DNA from: Egicoccus halophilus
Lineage (GTDB): Bacteria > Actinomycetota > Nitriliruptoria > Nitriliruptorales > Nitriliruptoraceae
NCBI RefSeq assembly: GCF_004300825.1
Contig: NZ_CP036250.1
Span: 3,793,001-3,857,000 of the forward strand
DNA: 64,000 nucleotides
Direction of reading: 5' to 3'
Numbering within the stretch: position 1 is the first letter of the stretch; the number at the start of each line of letters is the position of its first letter. Made by a program: the position numbers and the translations under genes. Positions 1-10,400 of this stretch are shown here, piece by piece. Under the pieces are notes generated by a model that made no database searches, had not been told where the DNA came from, and saw only the letters and a list, made by a program, of their open reading frames with translations.

Positions 1-1
1 G

Positions 2-43
2 GTCGACGGCACCGACCGCCTCGCCGAGTCCCGGGAGGGCTGA
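2..43 (+). CDS. C-terminal end of an upstream gene (partial)
   Basis: An open frame enters from the left edge and ends at a TGA four bases before the next ATG, so only about 13 residues are visible. No domain can be recognised. Because the following gene is a DmsC-type anchor, an iron-sulfur DmsB-like subunit would be the expected neighbour. That is inference from operon order only. Confidence 0.45.
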   Translation, partial: VDGTDRLAESREG

Positions 44-46
44 GCC

Positions 47-964
47 ATGCCTGCCTTCGACTGGCCGCTGACCGTCTTCACCCTGATCACCCAGCTGGTG
101 CTCGGTGCCTTCGCCGTGCTGTGGGTCACCGACCTGCTGGCTCGCCAGCTCGCCGACACCGGGGAGCAGGAGGAGCTCACCAGCGTCGGGGTCTGGCTGC
201 TCGGACCGCTGATGGCGCTCGGCTTCGTGGCGTCCACCCTGCACCTCGGGCAGCCGATGCACGCCTACCGGGCCCTGTTCAACCTCGGCAACTCGTGGCT
301 CTCGCGCGAGATCCTCTTCCTCGGCGGGTTCTTCGCCCTCGGGGGCCTGTACGCCGCGCTGTGGTGGCGCTACCGCGACCGCTTCCCGCTGCGTGCCACG
401 CTCGGTGCCGTTGCCGGGGTGGCCGGCGCACTGGGACTGGCGTCGATGACGATGCTCTACCTCGTCCCGGCGATGCCGAGCTGGTACCAGCTGTCCACAC
501 CGCTGTCCTTCGTGGCCTCCGCGCTGGTGCTCGGGCCACTGCTGGTCGCCGCGGTGTTCCTCACCATCTACGCACGGCGCCGCACGGCCGGGTCGCTGGA
601 GCCGCTGCTGGGGCTGCACCTGCGGGCCATGGCGGTGACCGTGCTCGCCGGCGCGTTGCTGTCGGCCGCGTCGCTGCTGCTCAAGCTGGGCCGGCTCCCG
701 GCGCTGGGGCTCGAGGGCGAGGCCAGCCTCGCGCTGTTCACCGTCGACCACCGGTGGCTGCTGGCGTTGCGGGCGGTCGGCTGGATCGTCGGGGTCGCCC
801 TGGTCGTGGTGCTGCTCCAGCGGTTGCGCACCGACCGGCTCGTCTATCGCGCCAGCCCGCTGGTGTGGGGCATGCTGGTCGCCTTCGGCGCCTCGGAGCT
901 GGTCGGGCGGCTGCTGTTCTACGCCACCGCCGTCCCGCTGCGCCCACCGGGTTCGATCGTCTGA
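47..964 (+). CDS. DmsC-like membrane anchor subunit of a molybdopterin reductase
   Basis: This 305-residue protein is almost entirely hydrophobic, with about eight predicted membrane helices. It carries the DmsC-type pattern of a first helix after an F-T-L-I-T-Q start and an HLGQP-x-H-A motif near residue 70. In this family the anchor holds a catalytic molybdopterin subunit and a four-cluster ferredoxin subunit at the membrane and passes electrons from quinol. The ATG follows a GGGAGG Shine-Dalgarno sequence and starts only 3 bases after the previous stop, so the gene is the distal member of an operon whose catalytic genes lie outside the window. Substrate (DMSO, TMAO, polysulfide or other) cannot be told from the anchor. 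It converges on the large operon to its right. Confidence 0.8.
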   Translation: MPAFDWPLTVFTLITQLVLGAFAVLWVTDLLARQLADTGEQEELTSVGVWLLGPLMALGFVASTLHLGQPMHAYRALFNLGNSWLSREILFLGGFFALGGLYAALWWRYRDRFPLRATLGAVAGVAGALGLASMTMLYLVPAMPSWYQLSTPLSFVASALVLGPLLVAAVFLTIYARRRTAGSLEPLLGLHLRAMAVTVLAGALLSAASLLLKLGRLPALGLEGEASLALFTVDHRWLLALRAVGWIVGVALVVVLLQRLRTDRLVYRASPLVWGMLVAFGASELVGRLLFYATAVPLRPPGSIV

Positions 965-984
965 CCCCCGGTCCGGTGTTGCCG

Positions 985-2751
985 TCAGCGCAGTCCTGTG
1001 CGAGGCGGGCGCGAGACGTCGAAAGCCAGGTCGCTCGAGCCCTCCCCGCGCCCGACACCGACCCGATGGCTTAACCACGAGTGGTAGGTCCCGTCGGCGG
1101 CGCGCGCCAGCTGCCAGTGCAGCCGGGTCCGGCGACCCTCGCGGCCCACCTCCTCGGCCGCGACCCGCAATGGTGTCTCGAGGCTGAGCAGATGCCCCAG
1201 GGGTGCGCTGGCGTGGACCATCCCGTCGGCATCGACACGCTCGACGGTGCGCAGCTCGAGCTCCAGCGCACCGACGTCCGCCCCGCGCGGGACGACGGGC
1301 ACCAGAGGATGCCAGTCTTCGGGGATCGCCGTGTGCAGGCGGTAGACCAGGTCGATGTCCGGCACGTCGACGTCGAGCCGCTGGCTGGTGCCCGGCACGA
1401 GGCCGCGGCGTCGGGCCTCTCGACGCTCGACCGCCCCACCCAGGATCCCCGGGGTGCGTTCCTCGACGGCCCAGACGAGGTTGGCCAGCTCGTCCCGGAA
1501 CCAGGCCACCTCCTCGATCGCAGGTCCCTCCTGGCCGGCCGGCGCGACGGCCGGCAGGTGGAGCAGCCCGGCCACGCGCGGCGCCGCGCCGAGGCGCGTG
1601 GACGTCGCGTACATGCGCCAGCCATGACCATCACGGTCGGTCGGGGCGATCGTGGTCTCGACGCCGAACACGTCCCGAACGCGAAGTTCGCGCACCGCGG
1701 CGACCGAGCCGGTCGGTAGCGTCACGGGAACGACGAACCAGTCCGTTCCGTAGCCGAGCGCGAACTCGTCGAGCAGCAGGTGGGTGAGGTCCGTGCGTGC
1801 CACCGTGGTCGCCCCGAACCGGACGGTCGTCGGCTCGAACTCCCAGAACCGGTCGGCGGGCATCCCGCCGTAGTAGGCGGGAGTCGGGACGGCGTGGCGG
1901 ACCAGGGTGCGACCGTCGGCACCGGCCCCGCCGAGGGACTGCCGATGATCGGCCTCGAACTCGAACCAATCGAGGCGTCCACCGCCGTAGTCGTCTGCAT
2001 GCAGTACCACGTCACCGTCGGACAGACGGGCCTGGACCGCGAACGCGTACTCGAGCCGTCGCGTCTCCCACGCATCGCCGCCGGCGTCCGTGGCCGGCTC
2101 GTCGACGTCTGCTCGCCACCAGGTCAACCACCGGTCCGCGGCGGCGACGATGCGATCGAGCTGGCGGGCAGGCACCTCGAGTTCGTCGGGCAGATCGTCC
2201 GGCCGGCCGTCGTCGCGGAGCCGCTCGAGCGTGGCGGCGACCGCCTCGCCGTCGGGGACGCGCCCGACGGCGGCGTCCAGCCAGGCGGCACCGGCCGGGT
2301 CGTGGGGAACGAGATGGGCGATCGGGGTCGAGGCGAGATCGAGGGGGAAGGTCGCGACCCAGCGGGAGCGCTGCGCACGCGATGCACCAGCCGCAGCCAG
2401 CAACCGCAACAGGTGCTGGCCCCCGTCGACTCGGCGTCGAACGCCGGCCATCGTGCCTACGACCGGTCGCTGTTCGACCACCGCTTCGAGCGGGAGGTGC
2501 CGCGCATCCATGTCGCTCGCTCGCGACGCCGCCGTCCCGCCCGGACGGCCAGGGTGGTAGCGGGTCACCGGTGCCACCTCGACGGTCGTGGTCACGTCGA
2601 TCGGCGTGCCGGCGTCCTCGCCGGCGAACTCACCGAACTGCCATTGTCGCGACAGCGACCACAGGGGGTCGGCGAGCTCGGCCCGCAACTGCGGTCGCAT
2701 GTCGGACGAACGAGGAACCGGTTCGAGGCGGTTCCACGTGGTGATGCTCAT
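985..2751 (-). CDS. Conserved uncharacterised protein, last gene of the giant-protein operon
   Basis: This 588-residue protein has no signal peptide or membrane helix. It opens with a tryptophan-rich block (TWNRLEPVPRS, then PLWSLSRQWQFGEFAGEDAG at about residues 33-52) that I associate with a family of unknown function found beside proteins like its upstream neighbours; that association is from memory. The start is the ATG in an ATGA overlap with the stop of the preceding gene, which favours it over an in-frame ATG 24 bases upstream and implies translational coupling. No catalytic motif is visible. The short conserved N-terminal block and the mixed remainder suggest a structural or binding role, which is inference. 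The gene ends 21 bases from the convergent DmsC-like gene. Confidence 0.75.
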   Translation of the reverse strand: MSITTWNRLEPVPRSSDMRPQLRAELADPLWSLSRQWQFGEFAGEDAGTPIDVTTTVEVAPVTRYHPGRPGGTAASRASDMDARHLPLEAVVEQRPVVGTMAGVRRRVDGGQHLLRLLAAAGASRAQRSRWVATFPLDLASTPIAHLVPHDPAGAAWLDAAVGRVPDGEAVAATLERLRDDGRPDDLPDELEVPARQLDRIVAAADRWLTWWRADVDEPATDAGGDAWETRRLEYAFAVQARLSDGDVVLHADDYGGGRLDWFEFEADHRQSLGGAGADGRTLVRHAVPTPAYYGGMPADRFWEFEPTTVRFGATTVARTDLTHLLLDEFALGYGTDWFVVPVTLPTGSVAAVRELRVRDVFGVETTIAPTDRDGHGWRMYATSTRLGAAPRVAGLLHLPAVAPAGQEGPAIEEVAWFRDELANLVWAVEERTPGILGGAVERREARRRGLVPGTSQRLDVDVPDIDLVYRLHTAIPEDWHPLVPVVPRGADVGALELELRTVERVDADGMVHASAPLGHLLSLETPLRVAAEEVGREGRRTRLHWQLARAADGTYHSWLSHRVGVGRGEGSSDLAFDVSRPPRTGLR

Positions 2752-5700
2752 CGGTCCACCTCCACCATGCCCCACGTCTTCACGGCATGCTCGACGAGAC
2801 GTTGCATTCCGAACGAGGCCGTCTTGTTCTCGAGGTCGAAAGCAAGGTAGGTGGCGGGCAGCACGCGGCCGGCCAGCGGCAGGTCATCGATGTCGAGCGT
2901 GCGCATCCGGGCCAGCTCGATGGTGTCGCCCACGACGTCGAGCAGGACGTCGAGCCGCCAGTGCGCGGCATCAGGATCCGGTGGCACGGCGAGCAGGATC
3001 GCCTGTGGTGGGCGGGCGCCGGGGGCGTCGTGGTGCACGGCCACCCCCGTCGTCCGTTCGGTGCTCGGCACCAGTTCGTGCCACTGGTCGATCACCAGCG
3101 CGTGCAGGCGCTCCGGTAGCTCGTGACGGGCCCCTTCCTCGGCGCGGCGGTGAAGGAGCCAGGAGGTGGTCGGCAACGGCGCACCGTCGGCCGGGCCGAG
3201 CCGGCGACCGACCCAGGGTGTCCCCGGCCGGTGGGGTGTCTGCCCGATCACGAGCTGGGTCGCGTCGACACCGGTTCCGAACAGCTCGGCCTGTCCGAAT
3301 ACGTCCCAGAGCCGACCGACGGACGGGCGCACGCGGGCGTGGGCGAGCAGGAACTCGGTCGGAGCGAAGGGCTCGTCGTCGACGAGCGCCGGGTCCCCCG
3401 CCGCGAGGGCGAAGCGCCCGCGGGCCTCGCCCCTCGTCGTGACGGGGACGACGACCGGCACGTCGTCTCCGAGCAGCGTCTGGATGCGGGTCGTGTGGAA
3501 CCGCACCTGTTCGAGCGCAGACACCTCGCCGCCGCCGGTGGCGACCTCGGCCTGGTGGGCGGTGAAGGTGGCGACCACCTCGTCGTGGCGGGCTTGCAAC
3601 GATCGGGCGATCTCGACCGCGGCCTCCACCTGGGCGCGCAGGCCGTCACGGTCGTCCTCGAGGGCCTGGGTCTCACGGATGCCGAGCTCGACCCCTTGGC
3701 GGCGACGGCTCCGCAGCTGGCTGATGGTGAGACTGCCGACGTCGGTGACGCCGGCCAGATCGGCGACGAAGGCCGCGGCGACGTCGGCCCGCGTCTGCAC
3801 CTCGGCGACGTCCTTGGCCTCCCAGCCGGCCGGGTCGTCGCCCGCATCCTGCCCGGCGAGGTCCTCCGGCGCGAGGGACCGTGCGCTGCCGAGCAGGTCG
3901 GCGAGGCGACGAGCGAGCAGGACGAGGTCGGTCAGTCCCATCGCGTCCGACGGGCCCCCCGGGGCGGGGCCGTCGTGGGCACGCAACCCGACTGCCCGCT
4001 CGTCGGTCACCGCCGTCGTGAGACGAGCTGCGAGGTGGCCCTGTAGTTCGCTGCCCTCCGGCCCACCGCGGACGGCGGCCAACACGGTGGACAAGGGGGA
4101 CAGTCCGAGTTCCTCGAGCCCGACCGTGATGGTGGCGAGCACCTCACCGTCAGCGTCGAGCACGTCTGCGGCCAGGTGGTAGCGAGTCGGATCCCCGAGG
4201 GCATGGCCGACCCAAGCGTTCACGCGGGGAGCGACGCGGGCACGCAGGTCCGACAGGCCGCTCCAGCCCGCGGGTGGCGTGGTGTCGTCGAGCACGAGCA
4301 GGAGGTGGTGGTCGACTCCCGTGGCGGCCGACGGCGTACGCGCCACCTGGATGTCGGGGGGCAACTGCTGCCGGTCGAGTGCGGACATGGCTGCTGCGGC
4401 CCTGTCCGCGTTGCCGGCCACCATCTGGAACACCGACTCGCTGAGCAGCAGATCGCCGAGCGCGTCGAGTGCGTCACCGAGGCGGTCGATCTCCTCGATC
4501 AGGGCAGGCCGGTGCGCCGCGTCCACACCGGCCCGGTCGAGCAGGCGTTGCCGTCCCGCGTCGTCGAGTTCGGCGAGTTCCGCGCCGTTGACGACGTTGC
4601 GCACCGCCGTCGTGGCCACGGGTCCCCGGGGGGCCCGTGGGTCCGTGTCCGCACCGAGCGGGTGCTCCCGGCGGATGTCGAGCACATACTCGACCAGTTC
4701 GACGTCACGGTCCCGGAGGGCGCGTTCGAACTGGTAGCCGAGCAGCGCGCCGAGCGGCTGCCCCTGACGCAGCCCGTCGACGAGCTTCATCGCGGTGCGC
4801 ACTCGTCGCGACGACAGGTCGATGGCCGTTGCCTCGGCTGCCGCCGGATCGCGACGGGCGAGGTGACCCGAACGCAGGACGGCTGCCGTCGCGGCGTGGG
4901 GCACCGACGGCGCGTGCACGAAGCCGTGACTGACGGGACCAGCGGCAGGGCGCAGGTTCTCGACCCAGCCGTACGCGCCCACGTGCAGCCCCGCGACGCC
5001 GGTGTCCCGCTGCGCGTGCAGGCGCCGGGTCGCCAGCGAGGTCTCCCAAGCGTCGAACCGGTGCGAGACCGCGTCCAGGACGTCGGCCGTGGTGTCGTGC
5101 AGGGCCTTCGTCGGCGCACCGACCAGTGCCTCGAGACTGCCGCGGAACTCCGCGATCTGGCCGCCCCCTGGCAGGCGAACGAGGTCGCGGTCGGTCCGGT
5201 GCAACAACCACTCGGCGACGCCCAGCCGCCCCGTCAGCTCCGGGATCGCCACGTGCGCGAGCTCGCCGACGTCGAGATTGAGGCGAGCCGACACCGTGCC
5301 GGCGTCCTCGACGTGCACCTGCGACAGCTTCTTGGCGACGGTGGCCGCCTTCGCCGTGGCCGTCTTCGCCGTCTCGGACGACGTGGGCAGCGCGATCTCG
5401 CGCTCACGCAGCGCCACCTGGAGCGGCGCATGGATCTGCAGGTGGTCGAGGATCGTGGTGGCCGAGGCGCGGGCCACCTCGAGCTTGGCCGCATGGACGA
5501 GCAGTGCCTCGAGGAGCGTGGTTGCTCTGCTCGGTTCGCCGACGGCCCGCGCGTAGTCGCCGGCCGAACGGAGGTCCCGCAGGATGCGCGCCACGTAGTC
5601 GTCCGTGAGAGGTGCGGTCGCCTCGGTGCCAGCGCCGGTGACGAGCGGGACCGGAAGGGGCACCTGGTCGTCCTGCAGGGTCCAGTCCACGACCGCGGGC

Positions 5701-7439
5701 CGCCCCTCGACCCCGAGGATGGCGAACAGCAGGTGGGCACTCGACTGCTGGACGTTGAACAATCCCGTCCATCCCGTGGTGTTGGCCACCGTGCCGGGGC
5801 CAAGGACCGAGCGCACCCGCCAATGGCTGGACCGGCTGGAGCGCTGGAGCAGATGGACCAGGTCGGCACCAGGGTCGTCGCCACTGCCGAGCTGCCGGCT
5901 GCTACGAGCGGCCAGCACCCACAGCGGTCGCAGACGGCGCAGCATGCTGGCCAGGATCGTTTCGGTCTCATCTCCCCGGTGGTGACGCAGGGAGGTGACC
6001 GGGAGGATCCCGTAGGGCTGTGCGCCGACGCGCAGCGGTGCGAAGGGCCCACGTGGCCGCACGTGGAGGCGGAAGTGGTCCCGGATCCGGCTGGCGAGCT
6101 CGTCGGGCACGAGCGGCTCGAGGACCTGCCGCAGGAAGTAGCCGAGCGTGGGCTCCCACAGTGCGGTCGCCATCGCCCCGGCCAGCGGGTCGTGACGGTG
6201 CTCGGCAGCTGGGACCCGGTTCAGGGTCGAGGAGCTGGGCAGGCCGAACGCGCCGGCGAGGCGCGCACCCGCGCCATCGGCACCGACGGCGACGGCTGGC
6301 CGGTCGGGCCGCCCCGGCCGCGGGCGGTCCGGGATCGCGTCGGCATCATCGGCGTTGGTCGGGGTCCCGGCCGGCACGTGGTCCACTCCGTCGGTGAAGT
6401 GGTGTGCCTCGAGCAGCCGCTCGAACTCCGCCGCTCGACCGGCAGGGGTGCCGGCGGCGACACCGACCGCGGTCAGGCGGTCGAAACCGGCAGCGAGGCC
6501 GCCATCGACGTCCCCGGCCCGGATGGTCACGGCCATGCCGGCCGCCACCGCGGCATCGAAGTCGACCAACCACCGGGTGGCCTCATCGATCGCGAGCTCG
6601 TCCTGGACGTCCGGCGGTGCGTCGACGTCGAGGTTCGCCGCGTCGGTGTCCGGATCACCCATGCCGGTCGCGAGCGGGTCGGTGACCAGCGCCGACCAGG
6701 CGCGGACCACCTCGGCGTCCCCGCGGCTGCCCACGACGAGCCAGCGGCTGGGCAGCAGCCGCGCTCGGGGCGGCGTGGTCACCGCGGCGTCACGTCGTGG
6801 CGCGCTGGCGAACAGCGGCTCGTCATGACCCAGCTGTTGGTGGTTCGTGGGCCGTGTCGCTCGCAGGACCCAGGCGACCCGGCCGGGTCGCCGGCCCTCC
6901 AGCGCTGACTCCCACAGAGCAGCCGCGACCTCGTCGGTCGCGTCCCACCGCTGGCGCCACCATGCTTCGCCGAACGCGGCTTCCTCGTCGGTGAGCAGCG
7001 GTTCGTGCTGGTCGACGTGCACCACGTCGGGGAAGATGCGCACCCGCAGCTCGTCACCGACGAACCGCGTCTCGAGCCGCACCGGCAGCAGCGCAATCGG
7101 CACGGAACCGTCGTGACCGGCGAGCGGGTCGGACTGCACGACAAGGCCGTCGAACCGGTTCCGTAGGTCGCGGTGGTGCTCGAGCAGGCCAGCGACTTCG
7201 CCGTGCACTCGCGCCTGCTCGCCCCGGACGCGGTCGAGCCTGCTCTGCAACCTCCGACCGGTGGCGGCAGTCGTTCCCGGATCCGCCAGCAGCCGCTCGA
7301 GCCGCTTGCGCTCGGAGACGAGTTCGGTGAGCCGAAGACGTTCGCTGTCGAGGTCGTGGTCGACCCGGTCGAGGTCCTGGCCGAGCGCGTCGAGCACACG
7401 CCGGTCAGGAGTGCGGCGGGGGTCGGGGTGGGTCGGCAT
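2748..7439 (-). CDS. 1563-residue conserved protein of unknown function with coiled-coil head
   Basis: This is the largest gene of the window. Residues about 15-95 form a strongly charged heptad-like coiled coil. They are followed by LLPVRLETRF and LRVRIFPDVVHVDQHEP (about 115-150), a block I recognise only as part of an unnamed large-protein family. A second coiled-coil stretch of about 50 residues lies near residue 1240. The C-terminus contains YLAFDLENKTASFGMQRL. There is no export signal, membrane segment or obvious nucleotide-binding motif. The ATG shares its A with the upstream stop (TGATG), and the stop overlaps the next start by ATGA. The frame is intact over 4.7 kb, indicating selection. 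Function is unknown; size and coiled coils would suit a scaffold or assembly component. Confidence 0.8.
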   Translation of the reverse strand: MPTHPDPRRTPDRRVLDALGQDLDRVDHDLDSERLRLTELVSERKRLERLLADPGTTAATGRRLQSRLDRVRGEQARVHGEVAGLLEHHRDLRNRFDGLVVQSDPLAGHDGSVPIALLPVRLETRFVGDELRVRIFPDVVHVDQHEPLLTDEEAAFGEAWWRQRWDATDEVAAALWESALEGRRPGRVAWVLRATRPTNHQQLGHDEPLFASAPRRDAAVTTPPRARLLPSRWLVVGSRGDAEVVRAWSALVTDPLATGMGDPDTDAANLDVDAPPDVQDELAIDEATRWLVDFDAAVAAGMAVTIRAGDVDGGLAAGFDRLTAVGVAAGTPAGRAAEFERLLEAHHFTDGVDHVPAGTPTNADDADAIPDRPRPGRPDRPAVAVGADGAGARLAGAFGLPSSSTLNRVPAAEHRHDPLAGAMATALWEPTLGYFLRQVLEPLVPDELASRIRDHFRLHVRPRGPFAPLRVGAQPYGILPVTSLRHHRGDETETILASMLRRLRPLWVLAARSSRQLGSGDDPGADLVHLLQRSSRSSHWRVRSVLGPGTVANTTGWTGLFNVQQSSAHLLFAILGVEGRPAVVDWTLQDDQVPLPVPLVTGAGTEATAPLTDDYVARILRDLRSAGDYARAVGEPSRATTLLEALLVHAAKLEVARASATTILDHLQIHAPLQVALREREIALPTSSETAKTATAKAATVAKKLSQVHVEDAGTVSARLNLDVGELAHVAIPELTGRLGVAEWLLHRTDRDLVRLPGGGQIAEFRGSLEALVGAPTKALHDTTADVLDAVSHRFDAWETSLATRRLHAQRDTGVAGLHVGAYGWVENLRPAAGPVSHGFVHAPSVPHAATAAVLRSGHLARRDPAAAEATAIDLSSRRVRTAMKLVDGLRQGQPLGALLGYQFERALRDRDVELVEYVLDIRREHPLGADTDPRAPRGPVATTAVRNVVNGAELAELDDAGRQRLLDRAGVDAAHRPALIEEIDRLGDALDALGDLLLSESVFQMVAGNADRAAAAMSALDRQQLPPDIQVARTPSAATGVDHHLLLVLDDTTPPAGWSGLSDLRARVAPRVNAWVGHALGDPTRYHLAADVLDADGEVLATITVGLEELGLSPLSTVLAAVRGGPEGSELQGHLAARLTTAVTDERAVGLRAHDGPAPGGPSDAMGLTDLVLLARRLADLLGSARSLAPEDLAGQDAGDDPAGWEAKDVAEVQTRADVAAAFVADLAGVTDVGSLTISQLRSRRRQGVELGIRETQALEDDRDGLRAQVEAAVEIARSLQARHDEVVATFTAHQAEVATGGGEVSALEQVRFHTTRIQTLLGDDVPVVVPVTTRGEARGRFALAAGDPALVDDEPFAPTEFLLAHARVRPSVGRLWDVFGQAELFGTGVDATQLVIGQTPHRPGTPWVGRRLGPADGAPLPTTSWLLHRRAEEGARHELPERLHALVIDQWHELVPSTERTTGVAVHHDAPGARPPQAILLAVPPDPDAAHWRLDVLLDVVGDTIELARMRTLDIDDLPLAGRVLPATYLAFDLENKTASFGMQRLVEHAVKTWGMVEVDR

Positions 7440-10400
7440 CAGACCTGGTCCAGGATCGCGGAGCTGTGAACGGCGACCCGGAAGGGACGCTGGAAGGTGA
7501 TGGCGGCCATGTCACCGGCGTCACGACCGAAGACGGCCGACGGTGAAGGAGGCGTGGCGAGCGGCCGGGACGGATCGGCGCGCAGTTCACTCGGAACTCG
7601 CTCGAGATCGAGGTGGGCTCCGGGTTGGACGCCGACGTGGTCCCAGGCGAGGTCCGACCACGTGGGCGGCATGTCGGTCGTGTCATCGGTCTCCCCGTCG
7701 AGACCGAAGCGCGGTTCACTCGGTTGCTCCTGGAGCACGAACATCGTCCCGTGTCCCGCGCGTGCCTCCGCGACGCCGAAGTCGAAGCCGACGAAGGTGA
7801 TGTCCGGCTCCACCCTCCCGGCGAAGACGGGCGTTCTCGGCACCGCGACGGCATCGATGCGCTTGTCGGCCGTGGCCGCGATCGCGTAGATGACCGTCCT
7901 CGGAAATCGACGCAGCAGCGCACCTCGCACGAGCAGCACCAGGTTGCCGTCGGCGTCCCCCCCACTGTGCGAACCGAGTCCGCGGCGACCGTCCCACTCG
8001 TGGATGGGCGCGATGTCGTCGCCGTCGTCGAGACGGTCCCAGAACCGTCGGAACGGCGTCCCCCGCCGGTCGGTGGGATAGCGGCGCCACAGCAGTTCCC
8101 GGTTCATCTCGTGGTTGGCCCCGACCAGGAACGCCTCGACGAACCGCGGATTCGTTTCGAGCAGTGTGATCGTGTCGTCGGGGATGGCCCCGGCGCCGGG
8201 CAGGAACCGTCCCGGGTCGAGGCGGGCCAGGTCCAGGTAGAGCGGGCGGTCGAGCACCGGCCCGACCATCACCGGTGCCAGGTCGCGATCCTGACGCAGC
8301 AGATCCACCCGTCGCGTCCCGCCCGGGAACTGCGCGAAGCGGTGGCCGCCGATGCGCAGGCGCTCGTCGACTCGCGCCTGTGCCACCGGCGTCGGCCGGG
8401 TCGCTTCGACGACGACCGCGCCAACGGCCTCGAGATCCAGTTCGGCTCGCGGCGGGGGAAGCGGCACGACCGCCGTGGCGGATCTGGCCAACACCACCTG
8501 CAGGTCACGGGCGAACGCCGTCACCTGTTGCGCCTGTGCCAACGGCTTGTCGACCGTGGCCGACGACGGGTCGCCCGGCGCGACCACGTCGGGCAAGGCG
8601 CGCACCTTCGCGGCAGCATCCCGCACGTCCACGAGCGGTTGGTCGCGGCCGGTCGCGATGCGGAGCACCTCGTCTCTGGTGCCCTCGACCCGAACCACAC
8701 CGAAGCGGTCGAGAGCCAACGGCTGCACGGCGTCGCCGACCTTCCGGACGCCGATCACGCGCTCGTCTCCACGTCCCGGCGCGGCATGGACGAGCGCGCG
8801 GAGTTGCTCGACCGCAAGCAGCAGGTCGGCGGTCGGGGAGGCCGTGAGGCGGAGCGCTGCCAGATGATGGTCGTCGAGGACGCCGACGTGACCGAGGTCG
8901 CGGCGCGGCCTCGGCGGCGACACGGGGCTGGACGTCAGCTCTTTGACCCGCGTCTGCAGGGTGCGGCTGACGTCGGCGAGTTGCTCGAGCAGCGAAGGGT
9001 TCGCGACCTCAGGAGCGAGGAGCTCCTGGAAGCTGCCGAGGTGAGCGGCGAGCACCGTGTCCACCAACCCATCGGGGACGACGGACACCCGCGGCGGCAG
9101 CTTGCCGACCGGAAGCAACGACAGGCCGTCGAGCGCCGCGTTGTCGACGCGGCTTCGCGTCCGTCCGGCGCGGGCCGAGGCCGCGCGCAGCTTCGGATGG
9201 CGCGGGCTGGCCAAGCGCTGGAACGAGCGGGTCTCGAGCCCGGCCGGTGCCGTCGAGGCGTCGAGGCTGGCCAGCAGCGTGGTGCCAGCGTGACGGATGC
9301 GCCCATGCGCGGCGTGGGTCAGCACGAGCCCGTCGAAGGCATCCCGGGCGGCAACGTGCCGCTGATGGAGCCGCTCGGCCACGAGGGTCATGGCATGGCT
9401 GGTCTCGAGCAGTCGGTTCGCCTCCACCACCTCACCGACCTGCGTCCAGGCCGCGTCGACGTATTCCTCCTGGTTGGCGCGCACGACCTCGCCGCCGAGG
9501 CCGGCGGCGGCACGGTGCCGCGGGTCGACGTTGAGCTCGCGCAACCAGGTGGGACCGCTGCGCGAGGCCGGGATGGTGGGGCATGCGGCGTGCCACGAGC
9601 CATACACCGGGGGCGCCACCACCTCGCCATCGGCGAGCGTGCCGCCGGTGACCGCGGCCGCCGGACCGTCGACGAGGTCGATGAGTCGGGTCACCCAGCC
9701 AGCGTGTCGAGGTCCGAGCTGGTCGCCCGAACCCGGTTCGGGAGCGCGCAGGGCCCCTTCCATGCCGACGGTCGCATCCTCGGCGGCGAGGTCTGGCAAC
9801 GCGGGATGGGCAGCCCCGAGCCACATCCTGGCCGTCCCCACGCCTTCGGGCAGCGACGTCGCCTGCAGGCGCCTCGCCAGCGACTCGAAGTCACCGGGGG
9901 GACCGGTGGTGAACTCCCAGTGGTGGTACATGGGAAGCACCACCCGGTCTTCGCGCCCGGTCAATGTCCACGCCGGGCCGAGCACCTCACCCGTGAAGGG
10001 CACGCCGAGCCCTGCTGCCACACCCGCGTCGAAGGCGGGCACGAGCGCGGCGTGGTAGCGCACACCAGGCTCGAGCCGCCGCGGGCACAGCAGCCGGGAG
10101 ACCGCCGACGGCGCCGCAGCAAGGGTGGACGCCGTCAGGGAGTCGCCGGCACCGGTGATCACCTGGGTGTGTGCCCATGCCCAGCTCTGCGTGAGGTTTG
10201 GCAGCTCCGCGTCAGGCACCGCTGGGGCCTCGATCACCATCCGCGGCAGGGGTGCCCGGGCCGAGAGCCCGAGGGACACCCCGGCGCCCGCTCGCACGAC
10301 GACGAGCACCAGCCACGGCCGTAGCTGCTGGTCGCTCCCGGCGGCGGCGGGCGTGAACATCCACGGGAGGTCGGGCTCGTCGAACTCGACCGCGACGAAC

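Noticed and set aside
4176-10324. Very long plus-strand open frames (about 900 residues each) opposite the giant operon
   Set aside because: They are antisense to genes with clear conserved blocks, are rich in Arg, Gly and His, and lack ribosome sites. Long antisense frames are expected at this GC content.
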